From the NCBI GenBank assembly GCA_014621425.1, contig JAANBB010000060.1, forward strand, positions 62,001 through 126,000: a stretch of DNA of 64,000 nucleotides. Direction: 5' to 3'. The position numbers and the translations under genes were made by a program. The notes below the pieces were generated by a model. That model was not told the DNA's origin, made no database searches, and saw nothing but the letters and a program-made list of their open reading frames with translations. This document shows positions 21,515 to 34,061 of this stretch, piece after piece (the stretch's first letter is position 1; each line of letters begins with the position of its first letter). This DNA is from Cylindrodendrum hubeiense (lineage: Eukaryota; Ascomycota; Sordariomycetes; Hypocreales; Nectriaceae).

Positions 21515-24112
21515 ACACCTCGTTCTTTCTTTGTCAAACCACCAATATGACCAGAAATTATTGAGATACCACCCTCGTGGCATTTGTCACCATTCTTGCT
21601 CGGTCTGAGACGTTGGTCGTTCTTGTGCGAATTGTCGAAATTTGTCGAAACGGGTTATGGGTTCATGAGCGTCGGGATTACATCCCAGATTTGCTGGTGG
21701 GACATGGGGTTTACTAGCTTTTAGTCCGTCCTTGACAATAAATCTCATTTGTTGACTACGTTGTTGACTACGCTGGGCGTTGAATTCTATCTTATGTGAA
21801 TGTTTCTCCATTTGAGGGCGGTTTCCTGAGGCACGCGCATTCTCCGTGTCAAGTCTGAAATAGATTTGGCGTGTGAGGATCCTGTTCATTACTAAACAGG
21901 GAATGTGCCCGATGTCGGCATGTGCGCAGATGCGAAGGGGGAAGTCAAGAAATCACTTGCAATAACAAGATCGAGAGATCTGAGCCTGGAAGGTTGAGTG
22001 TTTATGGGTAGCGATGGGCACAGGGATGACTTAAGGATCTTGTGACATGTTGACTCGTCACTTCTCAATTGAGAATACCGGCCAGAGAACGAAGCTATTA
22101 ATGGGTATTCATCTATTTGATCGATATCCTATGGTACTAAAAACCACTATATCTCTAACTGCTAGTCCCGAATGTATATGCGAGCCTCATCTTAGGAGAC
22201 TATGACGTTGACCGACGGGTAGAGCTCGCTCCTAGTCCTGGCGCAACTCGATCGCTCAACCCACACTTTATAACTTCTAGCAATTATATCCACTCTTAGA
22301 GCTAAGTATGGGGATTTGCCACATGTGGAAACTTTCACAAAATTCTTCTGTGAGTCTTAAATGACCCAGAGTATCCATTGCCCCCCAAACTAGACCCCGC
22401 GATCTGCGCAGCGGCCCGCGATCTCGATTTTGCTCCTCTAAATCACCGTCTCCATCACCTGTGTCACGGTGTCTGTTATCTAAGCTGACCAGCGACCAAA
22501 TACCCCCCAGGAACGCAAAAGCCCAATTCGTTGGATCGCACAACCTAGAGAACCTAGCTTGGGCGGGTGTCAGAGCAAACCAAACCTCACGATTGACACT
22601 CACTTCCAAACATGTGGGGCATTGCCGAACTCGCCTTGGTCATGAGTGAACTGCCACACAACCCTATATCATTTTTGTTATCGTGTATTTTGTTTTACAA
22701 TAGTTTCGAGAATGGTGATAGGGCCAAGTATCATTCAAGATGTTTCCTCAAGGAGTTGTGTGGTTGCACTGGTTTAGTCGCACAGCCCTACGACCTGGCA
22801 GCGACTAGAAATGGATCGAGCCTCACATGCAACAGTACCACCCGCTTGTTCTTTTACTGCGTACCTGGCATTAAAGAAAGCGCCGATTTATTTCGTGGCG
22901 GTGGTATTTACTGTGCATTTGTCCATTCCTTAGGGCCAACTACATCCAGCACGTACATGGAGTAGGGACGCGCCGCGTCGGGAGAAAATCCGGGGAAGCT
23001 GGCGTGACAAGTCGACCGACATGACAGGGAAAGGACAGGGAAAGGGCATGGAAACACCCCACGCAACAGAGCACCAGCTCAATCTGCCCCTTTTTCATTC
23101 AGCCGTGTGTGACAACAAAGACTCCTAGCGCGTGGCCCAATCCCAAAGGGCTGCCTCTCAACTCGACGACGCAGAGCTCCGACTTGGGGCGCGAACGGCG
23201 ACTTTGGTCTGCGTTCGGCTGCCAGTGGCTGCTGGGCTGGCATGTGATTGCCGAAAGAGATGGCTGACTGCGCCATCTGACGGCTCACGTGGGACATGTC
23301 ATTCCTTGGTTTCGGGGTAGAACCGCGCATCTGCCCGCGGGTTGAGGTTTCTTTCTGGTTTTTGATTTATTGAACCAGAAATCCATCTCTCCCTGCTCAT
23401 CCCGTCTTGTCCAGCCTCTATCACCCATCTTGGCTCTGCATTTTACTGCGTGAACGTGGTTCTGCCGTTGGGCTTGAGCTGGCACGACGCGGGGCACAGA
23501 CACAGGGCACAGACACAAACACCAATGACGTCTGGATTCCGGGGGTGACGGCGCTGAAGCCCGCAGAACACTGGTCATAGATGGCGGCCCTGGTGAGTAA
23601 TTGACACTGCCGGCATCAGCTTATTGGCGATGTCTTTCCTCTGTCGCTCTCGTCATTCTTCCCTACTTTACCCTGCGCACCATCGTCATCTATCCATCAA
23701 TACCCATCTGCATCGTATAACCCCACACGAGCGCACACGAGCGCACACGCCCAAGCTCTCTCCGGCGAAAAAGGAAAAAACGTGGCGTCGCGCAATGACA
23801 TAGCTGCCTCCGTTCCATCCGGCCAGGCCACGGCTCACTCTGCCTCTGACGTTATTCTCTGGTGCCTCGCGACGAGGCTGCGCGATCACGCCAAAACGGA
23901 CTGGAACCAAACTGAACACTTTGTCCACCGTCTATTCGCACGGCATCGCCCGGCTAGGCTGCACCTCGCTGCACCTCGCTCCCGCTCCCGCTTCCGCACG
24001 GCATCGCACATTGCACATTGCGACCCGGCCGCTCGCTCTCGCATCTGTCGCTAATTAGTCCCGTTTACTCTTCTCATAGGATACTCCTTGGTTGTCACAC
24101 CTCTCCTTGCCC
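21515..24112. other. Intergenic, no gene seen
   Basis: About 2.6 kb between the metallothionein and the peroxin gene. Short frames (up to 117 codons) lack domains. The last 500 bp are C-rich and probably hold the peroxin promoter and leader. Confidence 0.4.
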
Positions 24113-26053
24113 ATGTCGTCACGCGACGATGCGTCCCTTGGCGCATCACCCTCTTCCTTCGACTCCCATCCTGCCACCGGCGCGCCCCCGACATACGCGA
24201 CCTTCTCCCCGGTCACGCTTTCCGGACACACCCCGTCTCGATCCTCCCGTCGATCTACCATCCTCGTTCATCAGAAGAGCCCGCTACTCCTCGCCACCCC
24301 TCCTCAGATCACTCGCGCTCTCGCCTACAGCCACCCGTTCCTCCTCCCGTTAAATACACTCGCCGGGCTTTTGACCTGGAGCACCGGCGATCCCTGGGAA
24401 AGCTTCCTCTTGGTCTGCGTCTTCTGGGCCACTGTTCTATATGGAGACGTGGTGGTTACCTGGGCCGGGCCCGTTGTCATTGGTGCCGGCCTCATCGCCG
24501 GTATGTACAGCAGAAGGTACAGCCCTCTGAGCAGCAGCGGATGGACTGAGCCTCGAAGCCTCTTCCGGGATATGACCTCCAAGAAATCCAACCAGGCCGC
24601 TGGTGATGGGAGCCAACCAAAAGCCGGAAATGGCGACAAGCAGTCGAAACACAAGAGAGGAAACTCGGAAATCACGAACACGAAGCACCAGAAGACGCTG
24701 GATGAGATTGTGGAGACCCTCAAGGAGTTCACTGGAAGATGCAACACTCTCCTCGAGCCCATGCTGGAGCTCACGGATTTCCTCAGCACCCAGAGAACTC
24801 CTACCAGTGCCACTACCCGACCTGCTCTGACAGTAATCTTCATGCGGTTGCTCATCATCACCCCCATATGGATTGCCTTGACCATTCCACCTTGGCGAGT
24901 CATCACCACGAGACGTGTTGTCTTGGTAGCCGGCACTGTCATCATTACCTGGCATGCCAGAGTCATGAGAGTCTTCAGAGCTCTGCTCTGGAGGAGTTTG
25001 ACCGTTCGCCGACTAGCAGCCGGGATCACAGGTCTCTACTTTGAAGCTCCTGACAAGCTGCCCGAGGATGCCCCGCCAGGACCAAAGAATGGCAAGGGTC
25101 GCATGGAATCTGAACTCACAAAGGCCCTCCGACACCCGGCTAACCTTCAAACAAATCACCGAAGATCCGGTAGCACTAGAACTGCAGGCGTCAAATTCAC
25201 TTTCATCATCTACGAGAACCAGAGACGATGGCTCGGCCTGGGCTGGACAAACAGCTTGTTTGCGTACGAGCGTCCCGCTTGGACCGACGAACACAACAAC
25301 CCGGTTCCTACGAGAGACGAATTCGAGCTGCCCGACGTCGAAGATGGGAGTCGAATGGAGTGGCGATGGGTGGAAGGAAGCCGGTGGCGCGTGGACGGGG
25401 TTCCGGATGACCATGGACCAGTGGATTATGATGGCGAGGAGGGTAAAAATGGCTGGATCTTTTATGACAACAAGGTACGGAACTCCTCGAATGCTCACTC
25501 ATTGATGCCATGCTAACAAACTTCACAGTGGCAGAGTGGTCAAAGAGGACAGGATGGTTGGAGCCGATGGACGAGGCGACGAAAATGGTACCACGATGCC
25601 GAGTTGGTTGAGATTGACGAATCCAAGCTTCCCCAAGAGCTAGATGCGTCAGAGCCCAAGGGCGCCTCGACTTCCTCGGCCGCACATGCAGGACCAGGAT
25701 ACAGCACATCTGACGAAAGGATGATCTCCACATCCCGGAATGACTCTTCACTACCCCTAGTTGACCAAACGATCGCCGAGGACCTCAGCACTGACGACGC
25801 GAGCTCCAGAGCAGACGATGCCCTGTCAGTACTCTCGACTTCCTCGAGATCATTCTTCAGGTCACCCTTATCGCGAAGGCGACTCGCTGACCGATCCACG
25901 ACGGATAAAGCGCGTACTAGGAGGGCCAGTGATGCCCGTAACGAGGATGCTGCCAGCAGTCTGGGAGCGGAGCTGACCGTGGAGATTCAGAAGGCAGGAA
26001 GAGACGGAGGGCAGTGGGGGATTGGCGACGAGGCCAGAATGAATCTTGAGTAA
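24113..26053 (+). CDS. Pex23/Pex30-family peroxisomal/ER membrane peroxin with DysF domain
   Basis: Two exons, 24113-25474 and 25529-26053, with a 54-bp intron (GTACGG...CACAG), phase 0, 628 residues. The open frame extends upstream with a TTG, but the first ATG is at 24113. After a Ser/Pro-rich N-terminus there are hydrophobic segments (about residues 75-135 and 235-300) that would anchor the protein in the ER or peroxisome membrane. From residue 360 comes a DysF domain: FTFIIYENQRRWLGLGWT and YERPAWTDE, then GWIFYDNKW and WTRRRKW across the splice. This arrangement is that of the Pex28-32/Pex23 group, which shapes peroxisome-forming ER domains and regulates peroxisome size and number. The C-terminus is Ser/Arg-rich and likely disordered. 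The family is confident; the exact paralogue is not. Confidence 0.9.
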
Positions 26054-26684
26054 TGCGAGTCGACTAACTGACTGACGAACATGCATCCATAACCCAGAGA
26101 ACTGGGTAGCCGGCGTTGATGTTTCACACCACGATATGTTTGAGTATTTAGACGACGAGGGCACTGGGAGGGTTAGCACATGGACTGTTTGGCGGGCATG
26201 GGTGGGAAGGACGGGATGGCGCACGATTGACAAAGGGCTTGTAAGACTACGGAAACTAAACTCATCACGAGCACTTCTACATGTACTGATTCACGGAACA
26301 AAGACCCGCGTTGGGTTGACCTTGACTGTCCTCCCTTGTACGAAGGGACTCATGATCGTCGACTGTGAAATCGTGGAACACGTCAGTGATGGCTGTCCGT
26401 GGGATAGAACAAAGACCAAGGACGGTGCAACTTGCACGATACAAACAAACAGCTACACAATGCAACGACCGTACTTAAAAGCCCGGTTGGCGGTAGTGTG
26501 TTAGATGCCGTACCGACGTATCTTCACTATATGTTTACCTAGTCCTCTTTCATCACATATTCTGGTCAAAATCAGCGACGGTTTCGGCATCGGTAGCCCA
26601 TTGCATTGCTTCGATTGGAAACTCGCCACCAGTCACATTTCTCACATTCCCATCACACCTGTGTTCGAGCGCAGTGAATCACAC
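26054..26684. other. Intergenic, no gene seen
   Basis: 631 bp between two same-strand genes; it likely contains the peroxin 3' end and the promoter of the membrane-protein gene. Confidence 0.4.
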
Positions 26685-27869
26685 ATGGCCTCTTCCTCGA
26701 GCTCCTCCAAACCTCGTCAGAGACGAAACTCGCGCGCCTCGCCTCGCGCAACGACGTCGTCTCCCCGACGCAGCATGAACCCTTCTCAGGCGCAAGACCA
26801 AGGCACTCGCCGTCCGCCCCGGAAGAGAAGCCGCAGAAGCACGCTCACTCTCTCGGTATCTCCAGATGCGCCGTCCCCGATTCCCCCTCCTATGCAGCCA
26901 CCCCAGCCGCGTTTCCTTTTGGGCCCAGAGCCCTCCCCCACGACTCCGTATCTGCCTGTCACCTCGGCGCCGAGCCGCTCGCGCCATGGGTCGCTTTTCA
27001 TATCGCCGGAGTCTGTAGAGGCGGTTCTAGCAGGCTCGGTGACCTCGTCTTCGGAGCCGTGTTCTACCCAGGCAGAACATATCTCCGAGCGACCTTCATC
27101 GACAGGCACCGTCCGAGGTCCCACGACGGAGCGAAGATCACCTCCCCCGCTTACTCCGTTTCCACCGTGGATCGGTGATTCAGAAGAGGAGTGGCAGGCT
27201 CGTGGGTGGCAAGATCCAAATCAGGCAATGCGAGCAGCGCCGAAGCGGCAGCGTGAGAGCATTAGGTATGCTCCTTTCGCCGTCGTGGAGGTCGAAACCA
27301 GGTGGCTCCTCAGCTCTATTATCCACGGCATCGTGCTGGCTCTGCAGTTTTCCATCGCACTGGCTGTCTTCAGTGCTCTCATTTCGGTTGCTATCTGGAA
27401 GAAACCTGATACCGACGTGCGGTTCTGGGACTGGTAAGTTCCTCTTTTTTCTCCCCAACGCTCAGAAAGCGCCATACTAACAACTTTAAGGCTTTGGAAC
27501 TTCGCTGAGCCCTCCCTCGTTGGAGTTCTCATCCTCTGCTCCGGCACCTTGGTAGCGCACGAGACCAAGATACTCTCCGCCGTGGCCCTGCTATACCTGC
27601 AATGCGCCATCCTGGTAGTCACGACCGCGGCAAGCTTCATAATGTGGGCGAGATGCATCGAGGAGTACAACCGGGCGGTCAAGGGAGTCCTGATGGGATG
27701 TAATGTCTTGATGTGGGGACTAGCACTATTCGGGTTTGTCCGGGCCGCTGTTGTCTGGAAAGTCGAGGCTGATGTTGAAGATGAGCGAGGGTTTGGAAGG
27801 GGGCAAGGGGCGCAGGAACTTACGTATGGGACGTTCGTACCTTGGAATGAGGCAGTTCGTGGTCAATAA
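26685..27869 (+). CDS. Unknown multi-pass membrane protein with disordered N-terminus
   Basis: Two exons, 26685-27433 and 27491-27869, with a 57-bp intron (GTAAGT donor, CTAAC branch, TTTAAG acceptor), phase-consistent, 375 residues. The frame is open upstream to an ATG at 26505, but the ATG at 26685 (MASSSSSSKPRQRR) looks more natural. The first 200 residues are Ser/Pro/Arg-rich and disordered, with basic clusters (RRPPRKRSRRS). About four hydrophobic helices follow: WLLSSIIHGIVLALQFSIAL, the segment after PSLVGVLIL, LLYLQCAILVVTTAASFIMW and LMGCNVLMWGLALFGFV. The splice joins FWDW to LWNF inside the membrane region. I recognise no named family; similar proteins with this layout are common unknowns in filamentous fungi. 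Confidence 0.7.
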
Positions 27870-28684
27870 GGACTAGTCCTCGGAAGGAGTGTGCGCAGAG
27901 AGCTCGGAGGTTCAGGACCTTTAGGTCTTCAAGCACCCCAGTTAAAACACAGGCATATGATTAAGTCTAGTAATTGGGTATAATATGTATCATTAAGGAT
28001 TAGGCCATATCCCCACCAGTTCACAGCGTACTCCTTATCCTAGCTCTAATGAAGAATATACCACGCCAACCAGACTGTGCGTGGATGTCCCCAGGCCCCA
28101 GGTCATCGTGTCATTCATGCACATATTCACCTACTCAAGTGTCAGTGGGATAGCCTTGATCGGCGGCTAGCAGGTTCTGGAGATGGCCGTGCTAGTCAGC
28201 CATCCCTTGTTAGTCAAGTTTGCACTACGCTCTGATCCCCCCTCCTTTCCATCTGCTTCTGCAGGTTTTGGAAGATGGATCAAGACCCGATCCCTATCTA
28301 CCAGCCCGTGCCTGAGGCCTGTTTTGTGAACAGGGATGACAAGAATGACAATCCCCACCCATCAGCCTGGCTAGCGATGACGATGGTCCAAGACCCAGTT
28401 AATCCGAGATGCCGCCACTTCACCTGCCCAACTCCACTTGCGAATTGGAGTCTTGGAGAAGCGGGCAGCTCTTGTGGGGCTCGCCTCCGCAGACTCCATG
28501 ATGTGATGTAACATTTAGGATTCAGACATTCTCATTAATGCAAGATCACCAAGTCAGGATTCAGGGTGCAGGCCAGTTTTATAATGTGGTGGTAAATATT
28601 GATAACATTAATTCATATAGAAAGTCATATCGTTTTAGCTCTTAGCTCTATATTTCCGTACAATGATCCGAAATACTTTTTCTC
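27870..28684. other. Intergenic between convergent genes, no gene seen
   Basis: About 815 bp between the membrane-protein gene and the 3' end of the dehydrogenase gene, with no supportable ORF. Confidence 0.4.
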
Positions 28685-29801
28685 TTACAGTCGCGAGGTC
28701 TCCAGGCGGCGACCCGTCTCGTCGAAGTTAATCTTCTGGCCCGAGTTCAAGCTCTCCTGGAGGGCGCAGCCAATCTTGACAGCCTGGACAGCGCCAGTCA
28801 GCTTGAAGGGGAGGGTGTTGTTATCGAGGCAGGCAGCAGTGAACTCGTTGGCCTCGGTGACGAAGGCGTGCTCGAAGCGACCATAGTAGTCGTGGGGGAT
28901 CTCGCGACGGATGCCAGTGGACTCGTGAAGCTCAACGAGGGTGCCGGTGGGGTTGGCGTTGATAGCCAGCTTGCCCTCGGTACCGATAACCTCAGTCATA
29001 TCGTGCTGACCAGCAGCCATCATGCGGGAAGAGTAGAAGTAGGCGACCTTGCCACCCCAGAACTCGACAATGCCGACACCGTTATCGACATCCTTGTGCT
29101 TGCGCAGCTCAGGCTGCACGGCGGTAATACCGGTAGCGACGACGCTCTTGACGATGGAGTCCTGGCCGAAGTACCAGAGAGCAAGATCGATATCGTGGAT
29201 GTTGCAGTCGACGAAGATGCCACCGCTGAACTCAGCGTAGGCGACGAAGAAGCCAGAGGGATCCAGTCTGTCGCAAGTCTGGGAGCGGAAGACAGAGGGG
29301 CGGCCAATCTGACCGTTGTCCATTCGGTTGAAAGCGTCGCGGTACGAGGCATCGAAGCGGCGGGAGAAGCCACACATGACCTTCAGGTGGGGCTTCTTGA
29401 CAGCGGCATCGACAACGGATTGCGACTATGAGACTCTGTTAGAATTGGACTCCTCTGGAGTGAGAAGGTGGAAGGAAGCTTACAATCTCGACGCTGGTGC
29501 TGAGGGGCTTCTCGCACAGAACGTGCTTGCCAGCCTCAATGGCCTTGATAGCCTCCTCGGCGTGGGCAGTAGTGACGGTGGCAACAACGACGGCCTGGAG
29601 ACCGGGGTGCTTCAGCATCTCATCGTAGTCGGTGTAGATGGTGACACCCTCAAGGTTGGCGTGGGCCCACTCGACTTCCTTCTGGACAGGAGTGAAGGCT
29701 GCAACGAGCTCAGCGCGAGGAGTTCGGTTGTGGAAGTTGAGGGCATGGCGAGCACCCATGCGGCCGAGACCGGCGCAGGCAATCTGGAGCTTGGGAGCCA
29801 T
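28685..29801 (-). CDS. Gfo/Idh/MocA oxidoreductase, inositol 2-dehydrogenase-like
   Basis: NAD-dependent dehydrogenase of polyols. Two exons, 29801-29484 and 29425-28685, with a 58-bp intron (GTAAGC...CATAG, CTAAC inside), phase 0, 352 residues. The N-terminal Rossmann fold has ACAGLGRMGARHA (Gly11, 13, 16). EKPLS follows at Glu97-Lys98-Pro99. The C-terminal domain carries Asp179 and His183 in FVDCNIHDIDLALW, matching the Asp/His pair of bacterial inositol dehydrogenase IolG. The length is typical. A myo-inositol-type transporter lies upstream on the same strand, which supports oxidation of myo-inositol to scyllo-inosose. Other sugar or polyol substrates are possible within this broad superfamily. 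Confidence 0.88.
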
Positions 29802-31412
29802 TGTGAAGTGCGAGGGGGAGATGGGAGAAAAAATTAAACGGCGAGGATAAAGCTGAGTTTGGTTGCGGACTGGATGCTGGTTCGGCTAGGAGGGTAGCTT
29901 CGAGAGTGAGACAGGAACTGAGCCGAGAGCAGACGATGAGAGAACTGAGCCAATTGAGTGCCTAAAGAACCAAGAGTCTGGGGAATCCATCGTGAGCGAG
30001 CTCCAGAATCTTATACCTGGAGCACCGGCTTTCGGAGAGCTCGCTCCCCCACGGCAACGCGTGGGACCGGTGTCTTCCCAGCTCGAGTGCCGCGCCAAGG
30101 CGGTGTCGCATGTGTCGCCTGCAGTGGCTGTCGCCGCCGTCACAAGATCGGCGAGACCCCCAGGGGGCGGAGAGGGCGCTGGCCAATAGACAGGATCCGC
30201 GGGATGAATTAGCACTGGAGACTGGTGAATCCGATCTCACATCTCAACACTACGCTGCGAGTCGACCTCGCGCCGCTCGAGATTGGTCCGTGGTGGAGTC
30301 GGTGATGCAGTCGTGGAGTAGGCGATGCAGTCGGTAGCTGCGGGGCCTAGCTTTGCAGAGTAGGTACCCCCGAGTGGGCATCTCCGAAATAGGCAATTTT
30401 CAAAGAGCCCCATATCTTTCCACGGCGGCCGTGCCCACCCCGCAAGAGTTTGTCGCCTCCACAGCTTCCCCGTATCCCCATCTCCCCATCCCCCCCAATG
30501 ACTCGGTCCTCACGGCCCTGGCCAGGTAAATCCACTCGTCGTGATTGGGAAAGTACGGCCGCGTCGGGGATCTCAGCGAGGCGGGGGATGGCTCGGGGTT
30601 GGGGGTTAGGCGACGCCAGTCATGGGGAGGCCACGAGGGCGGCTGACACGTTGGCTCAAGCCCAGCGCCGTAGAGGTAGAGCCCACGCTCGGGAACCCCA
30701 GGCCATCGCTCCTGGCTCTCGGCTGGACTCTCTTATTCCGTAGCGTGGCTTGGGCTCCGCAGTTTCTCCTCCTCATTCGGAAGTTTCCCAATTCTGTTGT
30801 GTGGGGATGCCCTTGTGTCGAGATCCTGACTACCCCAGCCTCCAGACGAGAGCTAATCTGTACGCTGAGAACAATCACTCCTCTGAATCGACTGGTCATG
30901 TGTTGGTTGATTCACTCCAATCGTTCGCAAAGAACCCCGTGCATGGGTATTGGTATTTTCCATTTCGGCCTCGACACATCATACCCGAGGTTTCATCGAC
31001 TATCTTTTGGCAGTCAACTTCTTGAGTAGGCCTGCTCGAGTAGGCTTGCCTAACTGGGCGTCGTCGAAACCACCCAAAGTTCTACAGCGGCATCCCCCAC
31101 CAACATCATACGATGCTACGATATGCTCTTCAGTTTAAAGATTCTCCGAATCGCCCTTCCAGTCTCTTTCACCTCTTCCTTCCCATCACCTTTCACGTCT
31201 TCCTTCACGCCATCACTCTTTGCATCACCATCACTGTCGTCATCACAATCACAATCACAATCACAATCACAATCACAATCACAATCACAATACTGCAATA
31301 AAAATATTCAGAATGTTGAAGAAAGGTTCAATTGGTATAGACTATGAGTTTAAAAGATTTATGGAGAGGTCTAGTTATGTCTTGCTCTGCATTATCTTGG
31401 CAATCCTTCCAC
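29802..31412. other. Intergenic between dehydrogenase and transporter genes
   Basis: About 1.6 kb; it contains the dehydrogenase promoter, a short (TCACAA)n run at 31243-31290 and the transporter 3' end. No supportable gene. Confidence 0.4.
31243..31290 (+). repeat. (TCACAA)8 microsatellite
   Basis: Eight perfect hexamer copies, about 120 bp beyond the stop codon of the transporter gene, possibly inside or just past its 3' UTR. Confidence 0.9.
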
Positions 31413-33051
31413 TTAGGCACTGGAGGATGCTGCGGCCTCAGCGCGGTGAAGCTTCATCTCCTTTTGCATCTCCCGCGCCTTCTGAACACCAAAGCCGTGC
31501 TGGAAAACCTCTCGAATATCTTCCAGAGTCATTCCCTTGACCTCGGGGTAGCACAAGTAGATGCAGACGTAACCTCCCATGCAGATGGCAGCATAGAAGC
31601 CGAAGGTACCTGAGGGGGTCATGCTCTCCATCTGAGTGAGGAAGGTGGAAGAGACAATGATGTTGGCTCCCCAGCAGCTCAGGGTAAGCATCATAGTGCC
31701 CATGGCTCTGACTTCCATGGGGAAGAACTCGGACGAGAGCCAGGCAGTGTTGCCGATACCAGAAGAGTAGAAGCCGACGAAGAAGACCATGCTGACGAGA
31801 ACAACGATGGCAGCCCATCCAACCTTGGCATCGTCCGCCAGGCTGAGATCCTTGTTGATGGGAATCCACTTAAAGCAGACAGCAGCGATGACCAGAGCCA
31901 AGCTCATGAACTGGACAGTGCAAAGCAAAATTCTGCGGCGTCCAGCACGATCGACGAGCAAGAGGTTGACAAAGGTGAAGATGAAGTTGGTACCCGCAAT
32001 GATAGTTCCGACAGCCACGGGGTTGGAGAAACCGACAAGGTTGAAGATGACCGGGGAGTAGTACATGAGAGCGTTAAATCCAGTGAGCTGGGAGATGGCC
32101 ATCAAGCCACAAGCGGCAACCAGAGCACGGAAGTTGGCACCAATAACGTAGAGCTGCTTGAGCACCCACCAGCCAGACTTGCCAGCATTGAGGGCCTTGG
32201 CCTGCTCCACGTGGTGCGTAATGTGCTTGACCTTGTTCTGGACCTGCTCCTCGGTACCGTTGGGGAAGATTCTTCGGATAACATTGGCAGCTTCCTCGTT
32301 CTTTCCGTGGAAGACAAGCTGTCGAGGCGACTCGGGGCAGAAAGGCAGGAGAGCAGCAAGGATGATAGCGGGAAGAGCACCACCGCCGACCATGTATCTC
32401 CAGCCGCCGCTGACATGAGCAAAGGCAGCACCAACGCCGTAACTGATGAGCTGACCACCAGTGATAGACATATTATCGAGACCAATCATACGGCCACGGT
32501 ACTTGGCAGGCGACACTTCGGCAATGTACCTATTACATGTTAGGACCGGCCAGCCAAGGGACAGTTGATGAAATAACTTACATAGGAACAATCATGGCAG
32601 CGCTGCCGACGCCGAAGCCCACAACGAGACGACCAACGGTCATCTGAGCGAGGGAGAAGGAGGCAGCTTGGATGATGGCACCGAGAGTGAAAAGAACACA
32701 TCCGACGTAAATGGCGACTTTTCGGCCATATCGATCAGCAGTGGCGCCGGCAAAGATGGCACCGATGAAGGCACCACCGGAGGTGATGGAGGTGATGAGT
32801 TCGCGCTCCTGCGAGGAGAGGTGCTGGCCGAGATCGTCGTTGATATAGACGAGGACGGCACTGATGATACCGGTGTCGTAACCGAAGAGCATACCGCCAA
32901 TGGCGGCAGTGATGGAGACGAGCCAAGCATATTTGCCAGTCTGGGTAAGCTCGATGGAATCGAGGTCATCCAAGCTGACATTGTCGGTAGATCCCACACC
33001 TGTGGGATCCTCCAGGTGCTTGATATCGTCCTTGAAGTCTTCCTTCGCCAT
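31413..33051 (-). CDS. MFS sugar-porter family transporter, myo-inositol type
   Basis: Twelve-helix plasma-membrane proton symporter. Two exons, 33051-32582 and 32529-31413, with a 52-bp intron (GTAAGT...AATAG), phase-consistent, 528 residues from MAKEDF. Sugar-porter signatures: GGMLFGYDTGIISAVL in helix 1, DRYGRK after helix 2, GRLVVGFGVG, then PAKYRGR, PESPRQLVFHGK after helix 6 and DRAGRR in the second half. The GFYSSGIGNTAWLSSEFFP stretch resembles fungal inositol transporters of the ITR type more than hexose transporters. An inositol-dehydrogenase-like gene lies downstream on the same strand and a Zn2Cys6 gene lies across the divergent promoter, suggesting a small inositol-use unit. Substrate assignment is inference. 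Confidence 0.88.
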
Positions 33052-34061
33052 GGTGACGGTTTGAAGATGACAAGGTATAGATGAAAGAAGTTGCCGGGCA
33101 GGCGTAAAGAGGCAGATGGGGTGCAGGAACTGGTGGAGGATGGAGAAAGGCTGATGCTGTGAGAAGCAGGAAGATGCTGGTGAAAAAGAAGCCTGGGATC
33201 GACGTTCCAAGGCCGCCCTTATAAGTTTATCGGCGGTTGAAGCACGTCCCCCTCAAACAGATGAGCTGAGGGCGAGAGATGGAGGGTTGGGGGTGTGCTA
33301 CGCAGTAGGGCCACGAGTATCAGGTTCCTGGCGAGCGAGGGCAATTTGGGTCTGATCCGGCAGCATGGAACCAGGCGCTGCAAGTATCGGGGACAAGGCC
33401 TTTTGGCGGAAGAGGGGAACCCAGGCTGGAGGATGGCATCTCGAATCACGACTACTGAGGGGAAAGGGGCCAAGGGAGCGTGTCTGGGATCGCCCGCCGG
33501 GCCTGGCGACGCATTACTCGTGCTACTGCTACTCCAATCTCGCGCGCGTGGTGCCATGGTAAACTTTGAGAAGCGAAGCTGAGGCAGCGCTGACCCGGCA
33601 TTTGGAGTCATTCCGCCGCGGATGATTGGCCCGGGGGAGGTTCCAGGCCCGGCGTCGCCCCCCTGCGAGCGCCCCAGATCCATCCCCAGAACCACTAAAC
33701 ACGCTTCCCCGGGCTGGAGACCCCCATGGGGAAGAGGGGACTCAGTGGAGAGCCCGCTAGGGGCCGCTAGCACCTGCGGGCAGTGGAGTCCAGCGCTTGC
33801 TGTCATTGCGGGGTTGCTCCTTCCAAAACCAACTTGAAGAGGCAACTTCCCCATCTGGCCGCTTTCCATTTCTTCCCTCTCCCGTCAACATCATCACCGT
33901 CCTCCCGGCTCCAGTCGCAGCTCCAGCTCCAGCTCAGAATCTGGGGAAACCGTTCGTCTCCAGCCTCCAGTCTCCAGTCTCCAGCCCGCCCTGGTCGCCC
34001 CCGGTACAGTGCTCTGCTACGCTACATGGCATGACGCCTGCCTGAAGCCCCTGCCTCCGCC
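33052..34061. promoter_or_regulatory. Divergent promoter, transporter and Zn2Cys6 gene, with many SYGGRG motifs
   Basis: About 1 kb. SYGGRG (CreA-type) hexamers occur on either strand at 33672, 33684, 33714, 33909, 33921, 33927, 33941, 33965, 33972 and 33979, including a CTCCAGT heptamer series at 33965-33985. CreA/CRE1 represses catabolic genes on glucose, so glucose repression of the transporter is plausible. An inverted repeat CTTCCCC/GGGGAAG lies at 33704-33734. Confidence 0.45.

Noticed and set aside
24325..25029. 234-codon minus-strand ORF
   Set aside because: It lies fully inside the Pex23/30-like gene on the opposite strand and has no domain.
28868..29431. 187-codon plus-strand ORF over the inositol-dehydrogenase-like gene
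   Set aside because: It is antisense to a gene with clear family motifs; it is Val/Asp/Gly-rich and low-complexity, as expected for the mirror of a GC-rich coding strand.
31243..31290. Possible CRISPR-like array
   Set aside because: A plain hexamer microsatellite without spacers, in a fungal genome.
32668..33084. 138-codon acidic plus-strand ORF
   Set aside because: Antisense to the first exon of the transporter, which has clear sugar-porter motifs.
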